NCBI GenBank assembly: GCA_002471575.1
Contig: DKQG01000058.1
Coordinates: 118,917-182,916, forward strand
DNA from: Alphaproteobacteria bacterium UBA7314
Lineage (GTDB): Bacteria > Pseudomonadota > Alphaproteobacteria > MPNO01 > UBA830
DNA: 64,000 nucleotides
Direction of reading: 5' to 3'
A program made the translations under genes and the position numbers. Position 1 is the stretch's first letter. Every line of letters starts with the position of its first letter. The notes under the pieces were generated by a model, which made no database searches, was not told where the DNA came from, and saw nothing but the letters and a program-made list of their open reading frames with translations. Positions 34,549-42,768 of the stretch are shown here, piece by piece.

Positions 34549-35574
34549 ATGCCCATGCTGAGACGGCCAATGCGAAGGGCACTGATCACAGGCGGCGCGC
34601 TGATCGCCATCTGCGCCGGCTACACGCTTTACTGGTATTCGGCCGCCGCAGAAATACGCGCCGGGATCGATAGCTGGGCTCAGGATCGGCGTACGAACGG
34701 CTGGATGGTGGAACTTGGTGAACCGACGATTACTGGTTTTCCGTTTCGGTTGAACCTCTTCCTTCAGGCGCCGGTTTTGGCAGGACCGGGAAATCTGTGG
34801 CGCTGGGAAATGCCAAATGCAAAGGCATCGGCGCTACCATGGGAGCTCACCGATATCGAAATGTCCGTTCCCGGAGTTCACAACCTTAAGACGCGCGGGG
34901 GGGGCGTCGTCCTGACGCTGGCTAGCGCCGAGGGTGGATTGAACATCCGGCGGGGAAAGCCGCACCAAATTTTTGTTCGGTTGACCGGAGTGGACTGGAG
35001 CCAATCCCGGAAGATTAGAACGCAAATCGATACGCTAATCGTTCGAATCGAAGACGCTGTTCCGGCAGACAGAAAAACCGGAAACGGGGTTACAGGAATG
35101 GGTATTGCGATAGATGCGCGTAATGTGACTTTACCCCAAGCTTGGAAGCCGCCGCTGGGCACCGATCTTAGCCGTATGTCTGTCGAAGCGGTCGCGATCG
35201 GCCCGTTCGAACCCCGTGGAACATTGTCCGACGCGCTGGCCCGCTGGCGAAATGCGGGGGGTGCGCTGGAAATAAGTGTATTCACGCTCGATTGGGAAGC
35301 ATTGTCGCTTCGCGGCGACGGCACTTTCGCACTGGATGAGAACCTTCAACTTCAGGGTGCCATGGTGGCGGAAATCGGTGGCGTGGAGAAAACCTCCGAT
35401 GCGCTGATCGCAGCCGGCGTTATCGATGCGCGAACGGCGTTCGCCGCAAAGGTCGCCAACCGCGCCTTGTCGTTCGGAGGTGGACCGGTGCGTTTGCCCG
35501 TCAGTATCCAACGACAACGCCTGTATCTGGGACCCGTGCCGCTGTTGCGGCTGAAACCGATAAGCTGGAAATAG
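34549..35574 (+). CDS. DUF2125-family secreted/anchored protein
   Basis: 341 residues from ATG 34549 (a GTG at 34489 is possible but adds nothing family-like). A basic start and one hydrophobic helix (about 9-30) are followed by IDSWAQDRRTNGWMVELGEPTITGFPFRL, which in pieces matches the alphaproteobacterial DUF2125 opening, and a long beta-rich region ending GPVRLPVSIQRQRLYLGPVPLL. Probably periplasmic; function not established. Ends six bases before the convergent tyrC stop, as often seen in this class. Confidence 0.85.
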   Translation: MPMLRRPMRRALITGGALIAICAGYTLYWYSAAAEIRAGIDSWAQDRRTNGWMVELGEPTITGFPFRLNLFLQAPVLAGPGNLWRWEMPNAKASALPWELTDIEMSVPGVHNLKTRGGGVVLTLASAEGGLNIRRGKPHQIFVRLTGVDWSQSRKIRTQIDTLIVRIEDAVPADRKTGNGVTGMGIAIDARNVTLPQAWKPPLGTDLSRMSVEAVAIGPFEPRGTLSDALARWRNAGGALEISVFTLDWEALSLRGDGTFALDENLQLQGAMVAEIGGVEKTSDALIAAGVIDARTAFAAKVANRALSFGGGPVRLPVSIQRQRLYLGPVPLLRLKPISWK

Positions 35575-35580
35575 GGAAAG

Positions 35581-36501
35581 TCAGGACTTCGGGTCGGTAT
35601 CGTCCGGAGATGGCGGTATATGCTGACCGGCTTCGACAACCCCGCGGCGAATCTCGCGTGTGCGGCGGAAGAGCCTCTCCAGTTTTTCACCGTCGCCGAC
35701 GCGTATGGCGCGCTGAAGTCCTGCCAGGTCTTCCGAAAGGCGGCCCAGCATTTCCAGCACCGCATCCCGGTTGGCGATAAAGATGTCGCGCCACATCACC
35801 GGATCCGATGCGGCAATGCGCGTGAAGTCGCGAAAACCGGACGCCGAGTATTTTACAACCTCGGACTTGATTTGATCTTCCAGGTCGGTCGCGGTACCCA
35901 CGATCGTATAGGCGATCAGGTGTGGCAGATGGGATGTGATCGCCAGAACCTGGTCGTGGTGCGCGGGTTCCAGGTAGTCGATCTGGCTACCTGCTTGTTT
36001 CCATAACGCTGCAATCTTGTCGATTGCGGTCTGATCGGTGCCTGGCGGTGGCGTGATCAGAAACCAACGTCCCTCGAACAGTGTTTCGAACCCGGCCTCG
36101 GGACCAGAATTTTCAGTGCCCGCAATAGGGTGACCTGGGACAAAATGAACCCCTTCCGGCAGGTGCGGCATCACCGCCGTCACCGCGGATTCCTTGACAG
36201 ATCCCACGTCTGTCACGATTGCACCCGGTTTCAGCACGGGCGCCATCGCCTGCGCTATTGCGCCGTATGTCGAAACCGGTGTGCAGATCATCACCAGATC
36301 CGCGTCTCGAACGGCCTCCGCAATGTCCTTGGTGGTTTCATCGGCTATATTCAGACGCTTGGCGGCATCCAGTGTTTCGTCTGTCCGGGCGCATGCGATA
36401 ATCGTGCTCGCGAGATTGTCCCGACGCATTACGCGTGCGATGGACGAGCCAATAAGCCCGATCCCGATAAAAGCGACACGGTTGAACATCAGATCGCTCA
36501 C
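35581..36501 (-). CDS. tyrC: Prephenate/arogenate dehydrogenase family protein
   Basis: 306 residues. The NAD(P) fold is FIGIGLIGSSIARVMRR (residues 10-26), then MICTPVSTYG, VTDVGSVKES, VPGHPIAGTENSGPEAG (active-site His) and the helical dimerisation domain with SHLPHLIAYTIVG and SGFRDFTRIAASDPVMWRDI. It oxidatively decarboxylates prephenate or arogenate toward tyrosine. No ACT domain for feedback is present. Overlaps hisC by four bases. Confidence 0.93.
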   Translation of the reverse strand: MSDLMFNRVAFIGIGLIGSSIARVMRRDNLASTIIACARTDETLDAAKRLNIADETTKDIAEAVRDADLVMICTPVSTYGAIAQAMAPVLKPGAIVTDVGSVKESAVTAVMPHLPEGVHFVPGHPIAGTENSGPEAGFETLFEGRWFLITPPPGTDQTAIDKIAALWKQAGSQIDYLEPAHHDQVLAITSHLPHLIAYTIVGTATDLEDQIKSEVVKYSASGFRDFTRIAASDPVMWRDIFIANRDAVLEMLGRLSEDLAGLQRAIRVGDGEKLERLFRRTREIRRGVVEAGQHIPPSPDDTDPKS

Positions 36502-37592
36502 ATTATTTTGAGGAATTTGGAAATCACGTCTACGGTCGCGCGCATTTCGTCTTCCAGACCGATTGTGATGCGAATGCCTTCCGGAATACCGGCGCTGCCG
36601 GTACCGCGTGGGATGATCCCTCGCGATGTCAGAAACGCCATTGCCGCATCGGCTGTATGGGGCCCGCTTTCCGGAAACCGGACCAGTACGAAATTACCTG
36701 CGCTCGGTACCACGTCGAGCCCCACCTCACCAAGGCGATCGGATAGCCACGGCAACCAGTTCGCGTTGTGATTGCGGGACCGTGTCAGGAATTCGACATC
36801 GTTTACCGCCGCGATGCCGGCCGCCTGGGCGCCGCTGGTAACGTTAAACGGCGGACGGATGCGATTCAGCACGTCTGCCACGGCTTCCGGACAGTATGCC
36901 CAACCGAGCCTGACCCCGCCCATCGCGTATATCTTCGAAAACGTCCGGGTCATTACGACGTTATCGCCCGCGTCAACCAGTTCGACGCCCGGCGCGTAAT
37001 CGTTACGGGTTACGTACTCGGCATAGGCCGCATCGATCACTAGCAGGATATCGTCGCGCAATCCCGCGCGCAGGCGTGTCATTTCGTCCGATGTCACCAT
37101 CGTGCCAGTCGGATTGTTCGGATTAGCGACATAAACGATCCGTGTCTTGTCGGAAACTTTACGCAGCAGCGCATCAACCGAAACGGTGAATTCCGTCTCC
37201 GGTGCCTTGATCGGCGTTGCCCCGACCGACAGTGCAAACAGCGGATACATAACGAATGCGTGCTCGCCGAACAGCACCTCGTCCCCGGGGCCGGCGTAGG
37301 CCCTCGCCAGAAGGGCTAGCAGTTCGTCCGATCCCGCGCCACACACTATCCGGTCCGGGTCCAGCCCGTTCCGCGCGCCGATCGCCTTTCGCAGTTCTAC
37401 CGAGCCGCCATCCGGATACCGGTGAAGTCGGGAGCCGAGTTCTTCGTATGCGGCGGTCGCTTTGGGGCTGGGGCCAAGCGCTCCTTCGTTTGAAGATAGC
37501 TTGATAATCTTGTCGACGCCGTCAACTTTTGACGCGCCGGGGACGTAGGGCGCCATATCCATAATGCCCGGTCGGGGGGGCAACGCCATCAA
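36498..37592 (-). CDS. hisC: Histidinol-phosphate / aromatic aminotransferase
   Basis: 364 residues of the fold-type I PLP family. Features are LSSNEGALGPSPKA at the substrate end, YVANPNNPTGTM, DAAYAEYV and the PLP lysine in TRTFSKIYAMGGVRLGW. Placed between a chorismate mutase and a prephenate dehydrogenase, it probably works at least partly on phenylpyruvate/4-hydroxyphenylpyruvate or prephenate and not only on imidazole-acetol phosphate; this is inference from position. It overlaps both neighbours by four bases. Confidence 0.92.
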   Translation of the reverse strand: MMALPPRPGIMDMAPYVPGASKVDGVDKIIKLSSNEGALGPSPKATAAYEELGSRLHRYPDGGSVELRKAIGARNGLDPDRIVCGAGSDELLALLARAYAGPGDEVLFGEHAFVMYPLFALSVGATPIKAPETEFTVSVDALLRKVSDKTRIVYVANPNNPTGTMVTSDEMTRLRAGLRDDILLVIDAAYAEYVTRNDYAPGVELVDAGDNVVMTRTFSKIYAMGGVRLGWAYCPEAVADVLNRIRPPFNVTSGAQAAGIAAVNDVEFLTRSRNHNANWLPWLSDRLGEVGLDVVPSAGNFVLVRFPESGPHTADAAMAFLTSRGIIPRGTGSAGIPEGIRITIGLEDEMRATVDVISKFLKIM

Positions 37593-38461
37593 AACTCTCC
37601 CCGGTCGGCAATGTCGTCGCTGCTGAACGGTGTGGCATAGACACCGAGGAAGATAGCGCTTTCCGCTATGCCATTGTCAGGATCCGTCAGCCGCGCAATG
37701 CGGCTATCGTCTGGACCGGCGAACTCTTCTAGTTCCGCCAGGAATACCGATGCGCCGTCCATCGGCACGCCCATTCCGATCAGACGGACAGGTTTTATTC
37801 CGGCGGCGGCGATGGCGTCGTTCAAGCGGGCGCGACTGACTTCCGGATTGGTTCGCAGAACGAAAAAGCTTCTATCATCGCCGCTTTCATCGGGTGTCAT
37901 TGCCGCGACGCAGAGTGCTGAATCGCCGTTGACGGGCGCAATCGGGGCAAAGGGCAGTCGAGCACAGACGGAAACCTCTCCGCCCTGCGCTATGCCGGCC
38001 AGTGTCGGCCACCACGCTGCTTCTTCGCTATCTTCGGGGATCGGCAGGACACCTACCGTCGCCGTTCCTTCCTGAACGGCGTTCAGTACGGCACGAGCCG
38101 ACGAATGCAACAACAGGGGCGTCTCGCCGCCGAAATGATCCCTTGCCATATCCCGGCATAGTCGTTCGCCATCCGGCGCGTAGACTGCAACAGCGAACTC
38201 GCCCTGCAGCCGCACCATGGCGGAGACGATTTCCCGCCATAGCTGAATAATTGTCGCCTTGGGGAACGGGCCTGTATGCCGCATCATAAGTCGCCGCAGA
38301 ATTTGGGCTTCGCGGGCCGGCCGCCACACCGGTGCGTCGCCTTTGGATGCGCGAACGCCGGCCGCAATCTCAGCGCGACGCATCAGCAGGTCGTGTAGCG
38401 CGTTGTCTATACTGTCGAGTTCTTCGCGCAGGGCGGCGAGGTTCGGTTTGCCATCGGACAT
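37589..38461 (-). CDS. Chorismate mutase (AroQ domain) with a prephenate-dehydratase-like C-terminal domain
   Basis: 290 residues from ATG 38461. Residues about 7-90 are an AroQ-type helical chorismate mutase (LREELDSIDNALHDLLMRRAEIA, in pieces; WRPAREAQILRRL; LWREIVSAM). The remaining 200 residues (AVYAPDGERLCRDMARDHFG, LLHSSARAVLNAVQEGTATVGVLPIP) resemble a periplasmic-binding-like PDT fold, but the TRF motif of prephenate dehydratase and a regular ACT domain are not seen. It converts chorismate to prephenate. First gene of the operon feeding hisC and tyrC. Confidence 0.85.
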   Translation of the reverse strand: MSDGKPNLAALREELDSIDNALHDLLMRRAEIAAGVRASKGDAPVWRPAREAQILRRLMMRHTGPFPKATIIQLWREIVSAMVRLQGEFAVAVYAPDGERLCRDMARDHFGGETPLLLHSSARAVLNAVQEGTATVGVLPIPEDSEEAAWWPTLAGIAQGGEVSVCARLPFAPIAPVNGDSALCVAAMTPDESGDDRSFFVLRTNPEVSRARLNDAIAAAGIKPVRLIGMGVPMDGASVFLAELEEFAGPDDSRIARLTDPDNGIAESAIFLGVYATPFSSDDIADRGEF

Positions 38462-38583
38462 GATCAGGCCGTTTTCAAAATCTGGATAAGCGAAAACCCG
38501 CATCCCATAACCGCGATGGAGTCTCGCCCCGGAGGCCGCAATATGTAGTCGCCGAAACCCGCAAATGCAAAGAAAACATTGAC

Positions 38584-38608
38584 ATAGCGGGGGGGCAACC
38601 CTAGCTAT
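38584..38608 (+). promoter_or_regulatory. Possible structured leader hairpin upstream of metX
   Basis: ATAGC-GGG (38584-38591) and CCC-TA-GCTAT (38599-38608) can fold into an 8-bp hairpin with a two-base bulge and a GGGGCAA loop, 38 bases ahead of the metX ATG. Methionine genes in alphaproteobacteria often carry SAM-responsive leaders, but I cannot match this to a SAM-II or SAM-V consensus. Confidence 0.25.
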
Positions 38609-38646
38609 TCAAGCCCTTTTTCGGATCGGCAGAATGGTTAGCAATC

Positions 38647-39825
38647 ATGACCGTGACCCGCGATCTTTCCCCGGTTTCCGGGGGCGACAACGCTGCATTA
38701 CCTGGGCTTCAAGTGGAGCTTGCGCGGGACGAACCCATGCGTCTCGATTCAGGGCAATCCATCGGGCCGTTCACCGCCGCTTACACGACCTGCGGTGACC
38801 TGAATTCAGACAAATCAAATGCCGTACTGGTTTGCCATGCCCTGACGGGTGACCAATACGTACTGGAAAACAACCCAGTGACAGGAAAACCCGGTTGGTG
38901 GGAACTGATGGTCGGTCCTGGCAAGCCGCTCGACACCGACAGGTACTTCATTATCTGCGTTAACGTCCTTGGCGGTTGCTTGGGCTCTACCGGTCCGCGC
39001 GATATCAACTCTGATACGGGCGAGCTGTGGGGGCTGGATTTTCCAGTCATCACGATCGGCGACATGGTCCGCGCGCAGGCGCTGCTGCTGGATCATATGG
39101 GGATCGATCAGTTGTTCTGCGTTATCGGCGGATCCATGGGCGCGATGCAGGTACTGGAATGGGCGTCTAAATATTCTGAACGCGTGTTCTCTGCTGTGCC
39201 AATTGCGGGCGCCGCAAGGCATTCCGCCCAGAACATCGCCTTTCACGAGGTCGGCCGGCAGGCAATCATGGCAGATCCCGACTGGCGCAAGGGGAACTAC
39301 CTGCGTGAAGGCGTGAACCCCAAGGGGGGCTTGTCTGTCGCTCGGATGGCGGCGCATATCACTTACCTGTCCGAAACGGCCCTGCACCGGAAGTTCGGCC
39401 GACGCCTTCAGGCGCGCGATGCGATTAGCTTCGGGTTCGATGCCGATTTCCAGGTGGAGAGCTATTTGCGACACCAGGGCAGTACCTTTGTCGAGCGGTT
39501 CGATGCGAACTCTTATCTCTACATTACCCGGGCGATGGATTATTTCGATCTGGCAGCGGAACATGATGGGGTTCTGGCCGGTGCCTTCGAAGGGACGACC
39601 GTCCGGTTCTGTATCATCTCTTTTAATAGCGACTGGCTTTTTCCGACCGAGGAAAGCCGCGAAGTTGTGCGCGCTCTAAACGCGGTGGCCGCAAATGTCA
39701 GTTTCGTCGAGATAGATACCGACAAGGGTCATGACGCATTTCTGCTTGAGGAGCCGGAATTCTACGCCACCGTGTCCGGGTTTTTGGAGGGGGCCGCCGA
39801 ACACCGCGGCCTGACCGCGAAATGA
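38647..39825 (+). CDS. metX: Homoserine O-acetyltransferase
   Basis: 392 residues of the alpha/beta-hydrolase-fold acyltransferases. It has LVCHALTGDQYV, CVNVLGGCLGSTGPRDIN, nucleophile VIGGSMGAMQVLEW, and the acid/His pair in SDWLFPTEES and DKGHDAFLLEEP. It activates homoserine with acetyl-CoA (or succinyl-CoA, as some MetX proteins do) for methionine synthesis, supplying metY at 4.4 kb. It overlaps metW by four bases (ATGA), the standard metXW pair. No strong ribosome site is seen before the ATG. Confidence 0.95.
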   Translation: MTVTRDLSPVSGGDNAALPGLQVELARDEPMRLDSGQSIGPFTAAYTTCGDLNSDKSNAVLVCHALTGDQYVLENNPVTGKPGWWELMVGPGKPLDTDRYFIICVNVLGGCLGSTGPRDINSDTGELWGLDFPVITIGDMVRAQALLLDHMGIDQLFCVIGGSMGAMQVLEWASKYSERVFSAVPIAGAARHSAQNIAFHEVGRQAIMADPDWRKGNYLREGVNPKGGLSVARMAAHITYLSETALHRKFGRRLQARDAISFGFDADFQVESYLRHQGSTFVERFDANSYLYITRAMDYFDLAAEHDGVLAGAFEGTTVRFCIISFNSDWLFPTEESREVVRALNAVAANVSFVEIDTDKGHDAFLLEEPEFYATVSGFLEGAAEHRGLTAK

Positions 39826-40475
39826 AGACCGACTACAGCGGCACTGCGCCCCAAATACCCGGTGTTTCCACACTTTCACGTCGGGATCTTGAGATCATTG
39901 CCGATATGATCGACCAAGGCAGCCGAGTTCTCGATGTAGGGTGCGGGAACGGCGCGCTGCTGGACTATCTTGGCCGCAACAAGGGCGTGGACGGGCGCGG
40001 GATCGAACTTAGCCAGGCCGGCGTGAATGCCTGCGTTGCACACGGACTATCGGTGATACAGGGTGATGCTGATACTGATCTGGAACATTACCCCGACGAT
40101 GCTTTCGATTTCGTCGTCCTGACACGCACGCTTCAGGCGACGCGCAATCCCCGAGAAGTGGTTTCCCATCTGGTCAGGATCGGGCGGCATGCCATTGTGT
40201 CATTTACAAATTTCGGGCACTGGCGGGTGCGGATCGAAATGATGTTTGGCGGGCGGATGCCCGTAGTTGGAGAGGATGGCGCCTCTTGGTACGACACGCC
40301 GAACATCCATCTATGCACGATCGGAGATTTCTCGACTCTTTGCGACGATCTCGGGCTTAGGGTGCAGCGAGCTTTGTCCCTTTCGCATTCGGGCAGTGCG
40401 CGGGAGCTGAAATCCGCTGGCGCCGCCGCTAATATCCGGGGCGAGGAAGCGATCTTCGTGCTGACGCGGGAATAG
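39822..40475 (+). CDS. metW: Methionine biosynthesis protein MetW
   Basis: 217 residues, a SAM-methyltransferase-like fold with VLDVGCGNGALLDYL near residue 33 and the MetW-specific GIELSQAGVNACVAHGLSVIQGDAD (in pieces), FDFVVLTRTLQATRNP, FTNFGHWRVRIEMMFGGRMPV and TPNIHLCTI. MetW partners MetX and stimulates its activity. Overlap with metX supports coupled expression. Confidence 0.94.
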   Translation: MKTDYSGTAPQIPGVSTLSRRDLEIIADMIDQGSRVLDVGCGNGALLDYLGRNKGVDGRGIELSQAGVNACVAHGLSVIQGDADTDLEHYPDDAFDFVVLTRTLQATRNPREVVSHLVRIGRHAIVSFTNFGHWRVRIEMMFGGRMPVVGEDGASWYDTPNIHLCTIGDFSTLCDDLGLRVQRALSLSHSGSARELKSAGAAANIRGEEAIFVLTRE

Positions 40476-40502
40476 TCCGGCGAGTTAGTCTTTGTTACGC
40501 AT

Positions 40503-41240
40503 CTATCCTCGTTCGGTGCCGCCGACTACTCTGACATATCCCCTCTTGAGGGCCGGTTCCGACGCAGCCGCCGTCGAAGCCGACCCGGCATAAATCTGCT
40601 TTTGTGCCTCTATGAACAGGACGCCGCCCACGGTTTGGAACCAGCGGAGTCCAAGCCGCTCGATCGGTCGTGCAGAGGCCAGCGCCATGCGGGATCCCGT
40701 CGGTGGCACGAAAAGGCCTGCGTTGGAATTTTCCGGCTGAAAAAGATTGTCGCGCAGCAGCCGCGATACTTGGGCTGGCGTATACGGATGACCGTGACCG
40801 AACGGCGTATGATCCATCCGTGCCCAGATACCCCGCCTGTTCGGCACCACGATCAGGACTCGTCCGCCTTCGGTCATGATCCGCCATACCTCGCGCAGCA
40901 GCTTTCGAAGCTGTTCCGAACATTCCAGTGCATGCACCATCAGTATCCGGTCCATCGATACGTCTGGCAGGGGCAAATCATCTTCCAGCGCGAGGCTGAC
41001 GATATTGCGCCCTTCCGTCGGCCAGTGGATAACGCCCTGCTGCGCCGGCATCAGCGCGACGACGCGCTCCGCTTCTTCCAAGAAAGGCCGGAGGTAGGGG
41101 ATCGGATAGCCGATTCCCGCAAGGCTCATTCCCCGGGTGTCCGGCCACGCCGAGCGGATGTATCGCCTGACAATCCGTTGGGCGGTGTGTCCCAGCGCCG
41201 AATTGTAGAAATCCCGTAGGTCGATAGCGTCGTTGTACAT
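40503..41240 (-). CDS. Class I SAM-dependent methyltransferase
   Basis: 245 residues from ATG 41240. The opening IDLRDFYNSALGHTAQRIVRRYIRSAW (in pieces) and LAGIGYPIPYLRPFLEEAERVVALMP match a methyltransferase-type protein conserved next to gloB in alphaproteobacteria. MDRILMVHALECSEQLRKLL and GGRVLIVVPNRRGIWARMDHTP fill the later motifs. The glycine-rich loop is degenerate (GIGYPIPYL). Substrate unknown. Divergent from gloB. Confidence 0.82.
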   Translation of the reverse strand: MYNDAIDLRDFYNSALGHTAQRIVRRYIRSAWPDTRGMSLAGIGYPIPYLRPFLEEAERVVALMPAQQGVIHWPTEGRNIVSLALEDDLPLPDVSMDRILMVHALECSEQLRKLLREVWRIMTEGGRVLIVVPNRRGIWARMDHTPFGHGHPYTPAQVSRLLRDNLFQPENSNAGLFVPPTGSRMALASARPIERLGLRWFQTVGGVLFIEAQKQIYAGSASTAAASEPALKRGYVRVVGGTERG

Positions 41241-41363
41241 AAGAATACTATGCCGTGTGTCTGCTGGCAGGGGAAGAAATACCCTTACGCGCGGTTGGCG
41301 CTGGTCACCCGGTTTGTTAGGTTTCGTACCGAAATTCAATCAGCCCCTGAAAGGTTCGGACAA

Positions 41364-42134
41364 ATGTCTACGCTCGAGATCCACCAGATTCCGACACGGT
41401 CCGATAACTACGTCTATTTGCTGCGCGAGAGCTCCTCCGGCAATGCAGCCGTCGTCGATCCGTCGGACGCGGCGCCCGTCCTGGAAACACTCGACATGTT
41501 CGGCTGGAACCTGACGCATGTACTCGCCACGCATCACCACGACGACCATGTCGGCGGAGTGCCAGAGATAAAGGAAGCTACCGGCTGTACCGTGGTCGGT
41601 CCTAGGGCGGACCGCGACCGGATCCCGATGATTGATGTCGAAGTCGCCGACGGCGACACATTCATACTGTACGAAGCCGAAGCCAAAGTCTGGGACGTGC
41701 CGGGGCATACGGCGGGTCACATTGCGTACTGGTTTGCAGACAGCCAGGCGCTTTTCTGCGGCGATACGCTGTTTGCGCTGGGGTGCGGACGTATCTTCGA
41801 GGGCACGTTCGAACAGATGTACGCTTCGATTTCCAAGTTCAGCGAAGTGCCGGACGAAACTTGGGTCTATTGTGCCCACGAATACACGATGGGCAATGCC
41901 AAATTTGCTCTCCACGTAGACCCGGAAAATACTGAACTGCAAGTTTATGCGAGGCAGATCGAAGCGCGGCGCGGAGCTGGAGTGTCCACCGTGCCGTCGC
42001 TGATGGGCGTCGAACGGCGGACCAACCCGTTTTTGCGGGCCGATGATCCGGCCTTTGCCGCGGTAGTCGGCATGGAGGGGAAACCTCCCGTAGAAATATT
42101 TGCCGAAATCCGAACTCGAAAAGATAATTTTTAG
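41364..42134 (+). CDS. gloB: Hydroxyacylglutathione hydrolase (glyoxalase II)
   Basis: 256 residues from ATG 41364, which precedes the family's opening (IHQIPTRSDNYVYLLRE). Metal-binding THHHDDHVGG (near 58), DVPGHTAGHIAYWF, FCGDTLFALGCGRIFEG, and VYCAHEYTMGNAKFALHVDP give the full binuclear metallo-beta-lactamase set plus the glutathione-binding C-terminal NPFLRADDP. It hydrolyses S-lactoylglutathione. The frame is open upstream, but the extra 38 residues are not family-like. Confidence 0.95.
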   Translation: MSTLEIHQIPTRSDNYVYLLRESSSGNAAVVDPSDAAPVLETLDMFGWNLTHVLATHHHDDHVGGVPEIKEATGCTVVGPRADRDRIPMIDVEVADGDTFILYEAEAKVWDVPGHTAGHIAYWFADSQALFCGDTLFALGCGRIFEGTFEQMYASISKFSEVPDETWVYCAHEYTMGNAKFALHVDPENTELQVYARQIEARRGAGVSTVPSLMGVERRTNPFLRADDPAFAAVVGMEGKPPVEIFAEIRTRKDNF

Positions 42135-42146
42135 GGACGCAAGAAG

Positions 42147-42764
42147 ATGAAACTCCGTTGGTCGCCCACATCTCCGTTCGTTCGCAAAGTCGTCGTGTTG
42201 ATGAAGGAAAAGGGCATTGAGGGTGCCGTCGAAAAGGAAAAATCGAACCCGCTGAGCAAGGACGATCGCGCGGCGACGCCAAGCCCGCTCGGTCAGATTC
42301 CCTGCCTGATCACGGATGACGGCGCGTCGATCTACGATTCGCCGGTTATCATGGAATATCTCGACGTCGAATGCGACGGTCCCGAGATGCTGCCGCGTAG
42401 CGGCGGCGGCCGCTGGACGGTACTGACGCGGCAGGCCTTGGCAGACGGCATGATTACCTCGATGGTGGTGTGCTTCGTGGAGAGTCTGAAAAAACCCGAC
42501 CGCCGGTCCGGCGGTATTCTCGCCCATAATAAGGCGATTGTGTTCAAGGGAATTGCGGCGTTGGAAGATGATGTTGGTGCCTTCGCTAGCGATATCGACG
42601 TCGGCACGATCTCGGTTGCCGTTGCGCTGGCGTTTGCGGACCAGACCTTCCCAGAAGACGACTGGCGCACCGATTGCCCAGCTCTGGAAGCCTGGTTTGA
42701 TGAATTCAACCGGCGCCCGTCGATGACCGAGACGGTCCTGATGGACGCGCGGGAATTCAAATAG
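42147..42764 (+). CDS. Glutathione S-transferase family protein
   Basis: 205 residues. The N-terminal domain opens LRWSPTSPFVRKVVVLMKEK, with a serine in place of cysteine at the active position, then LGQIPCLITDDGASIYDSPVIMEYL (in pieces), carrying the cis-Pro and SP substitution of the glutathione-binding motif. The C-terminal helical domain ends FDEFNRRPSMTETVLMDA. It follows gloB by 12 bp and is probably co-transcribed; both are glutathione-dependent. Confidence 0.88.
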   Translation: MKLRWSPTSPFVRKVVVLMKEKGIEGAVEKEKSNPLSKDDRAATPSPLGQIPCLITDDGASIYDSPVIMEYLDVECDGPEMLPRSGGGRWTVLTRQALADGMITSMVVCFVESLKKPDRRSGGILAHNKAIVFKGIAALEDDVGAFASDIDVGTISVAVALAFADQTFPEDDWRTDCPALEAWFDEFNRRPSMTETVLMDAREFK

Positions 42765-42768
42765 GTGG

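Noticed and set aside
38504..38646. SAM-II or SAM/SAH riboswitch before metX
   Set aside because: A small hairpin is present, but the conserved pseudoknot sequence and the AAAGG-type 3' end cannot be matched.
41340..42527. 395-codon minus-strand frame opposite gloB and the GST gene
   Set aside because: It spans two convincing plus-strand genes and shows no conserved motif.
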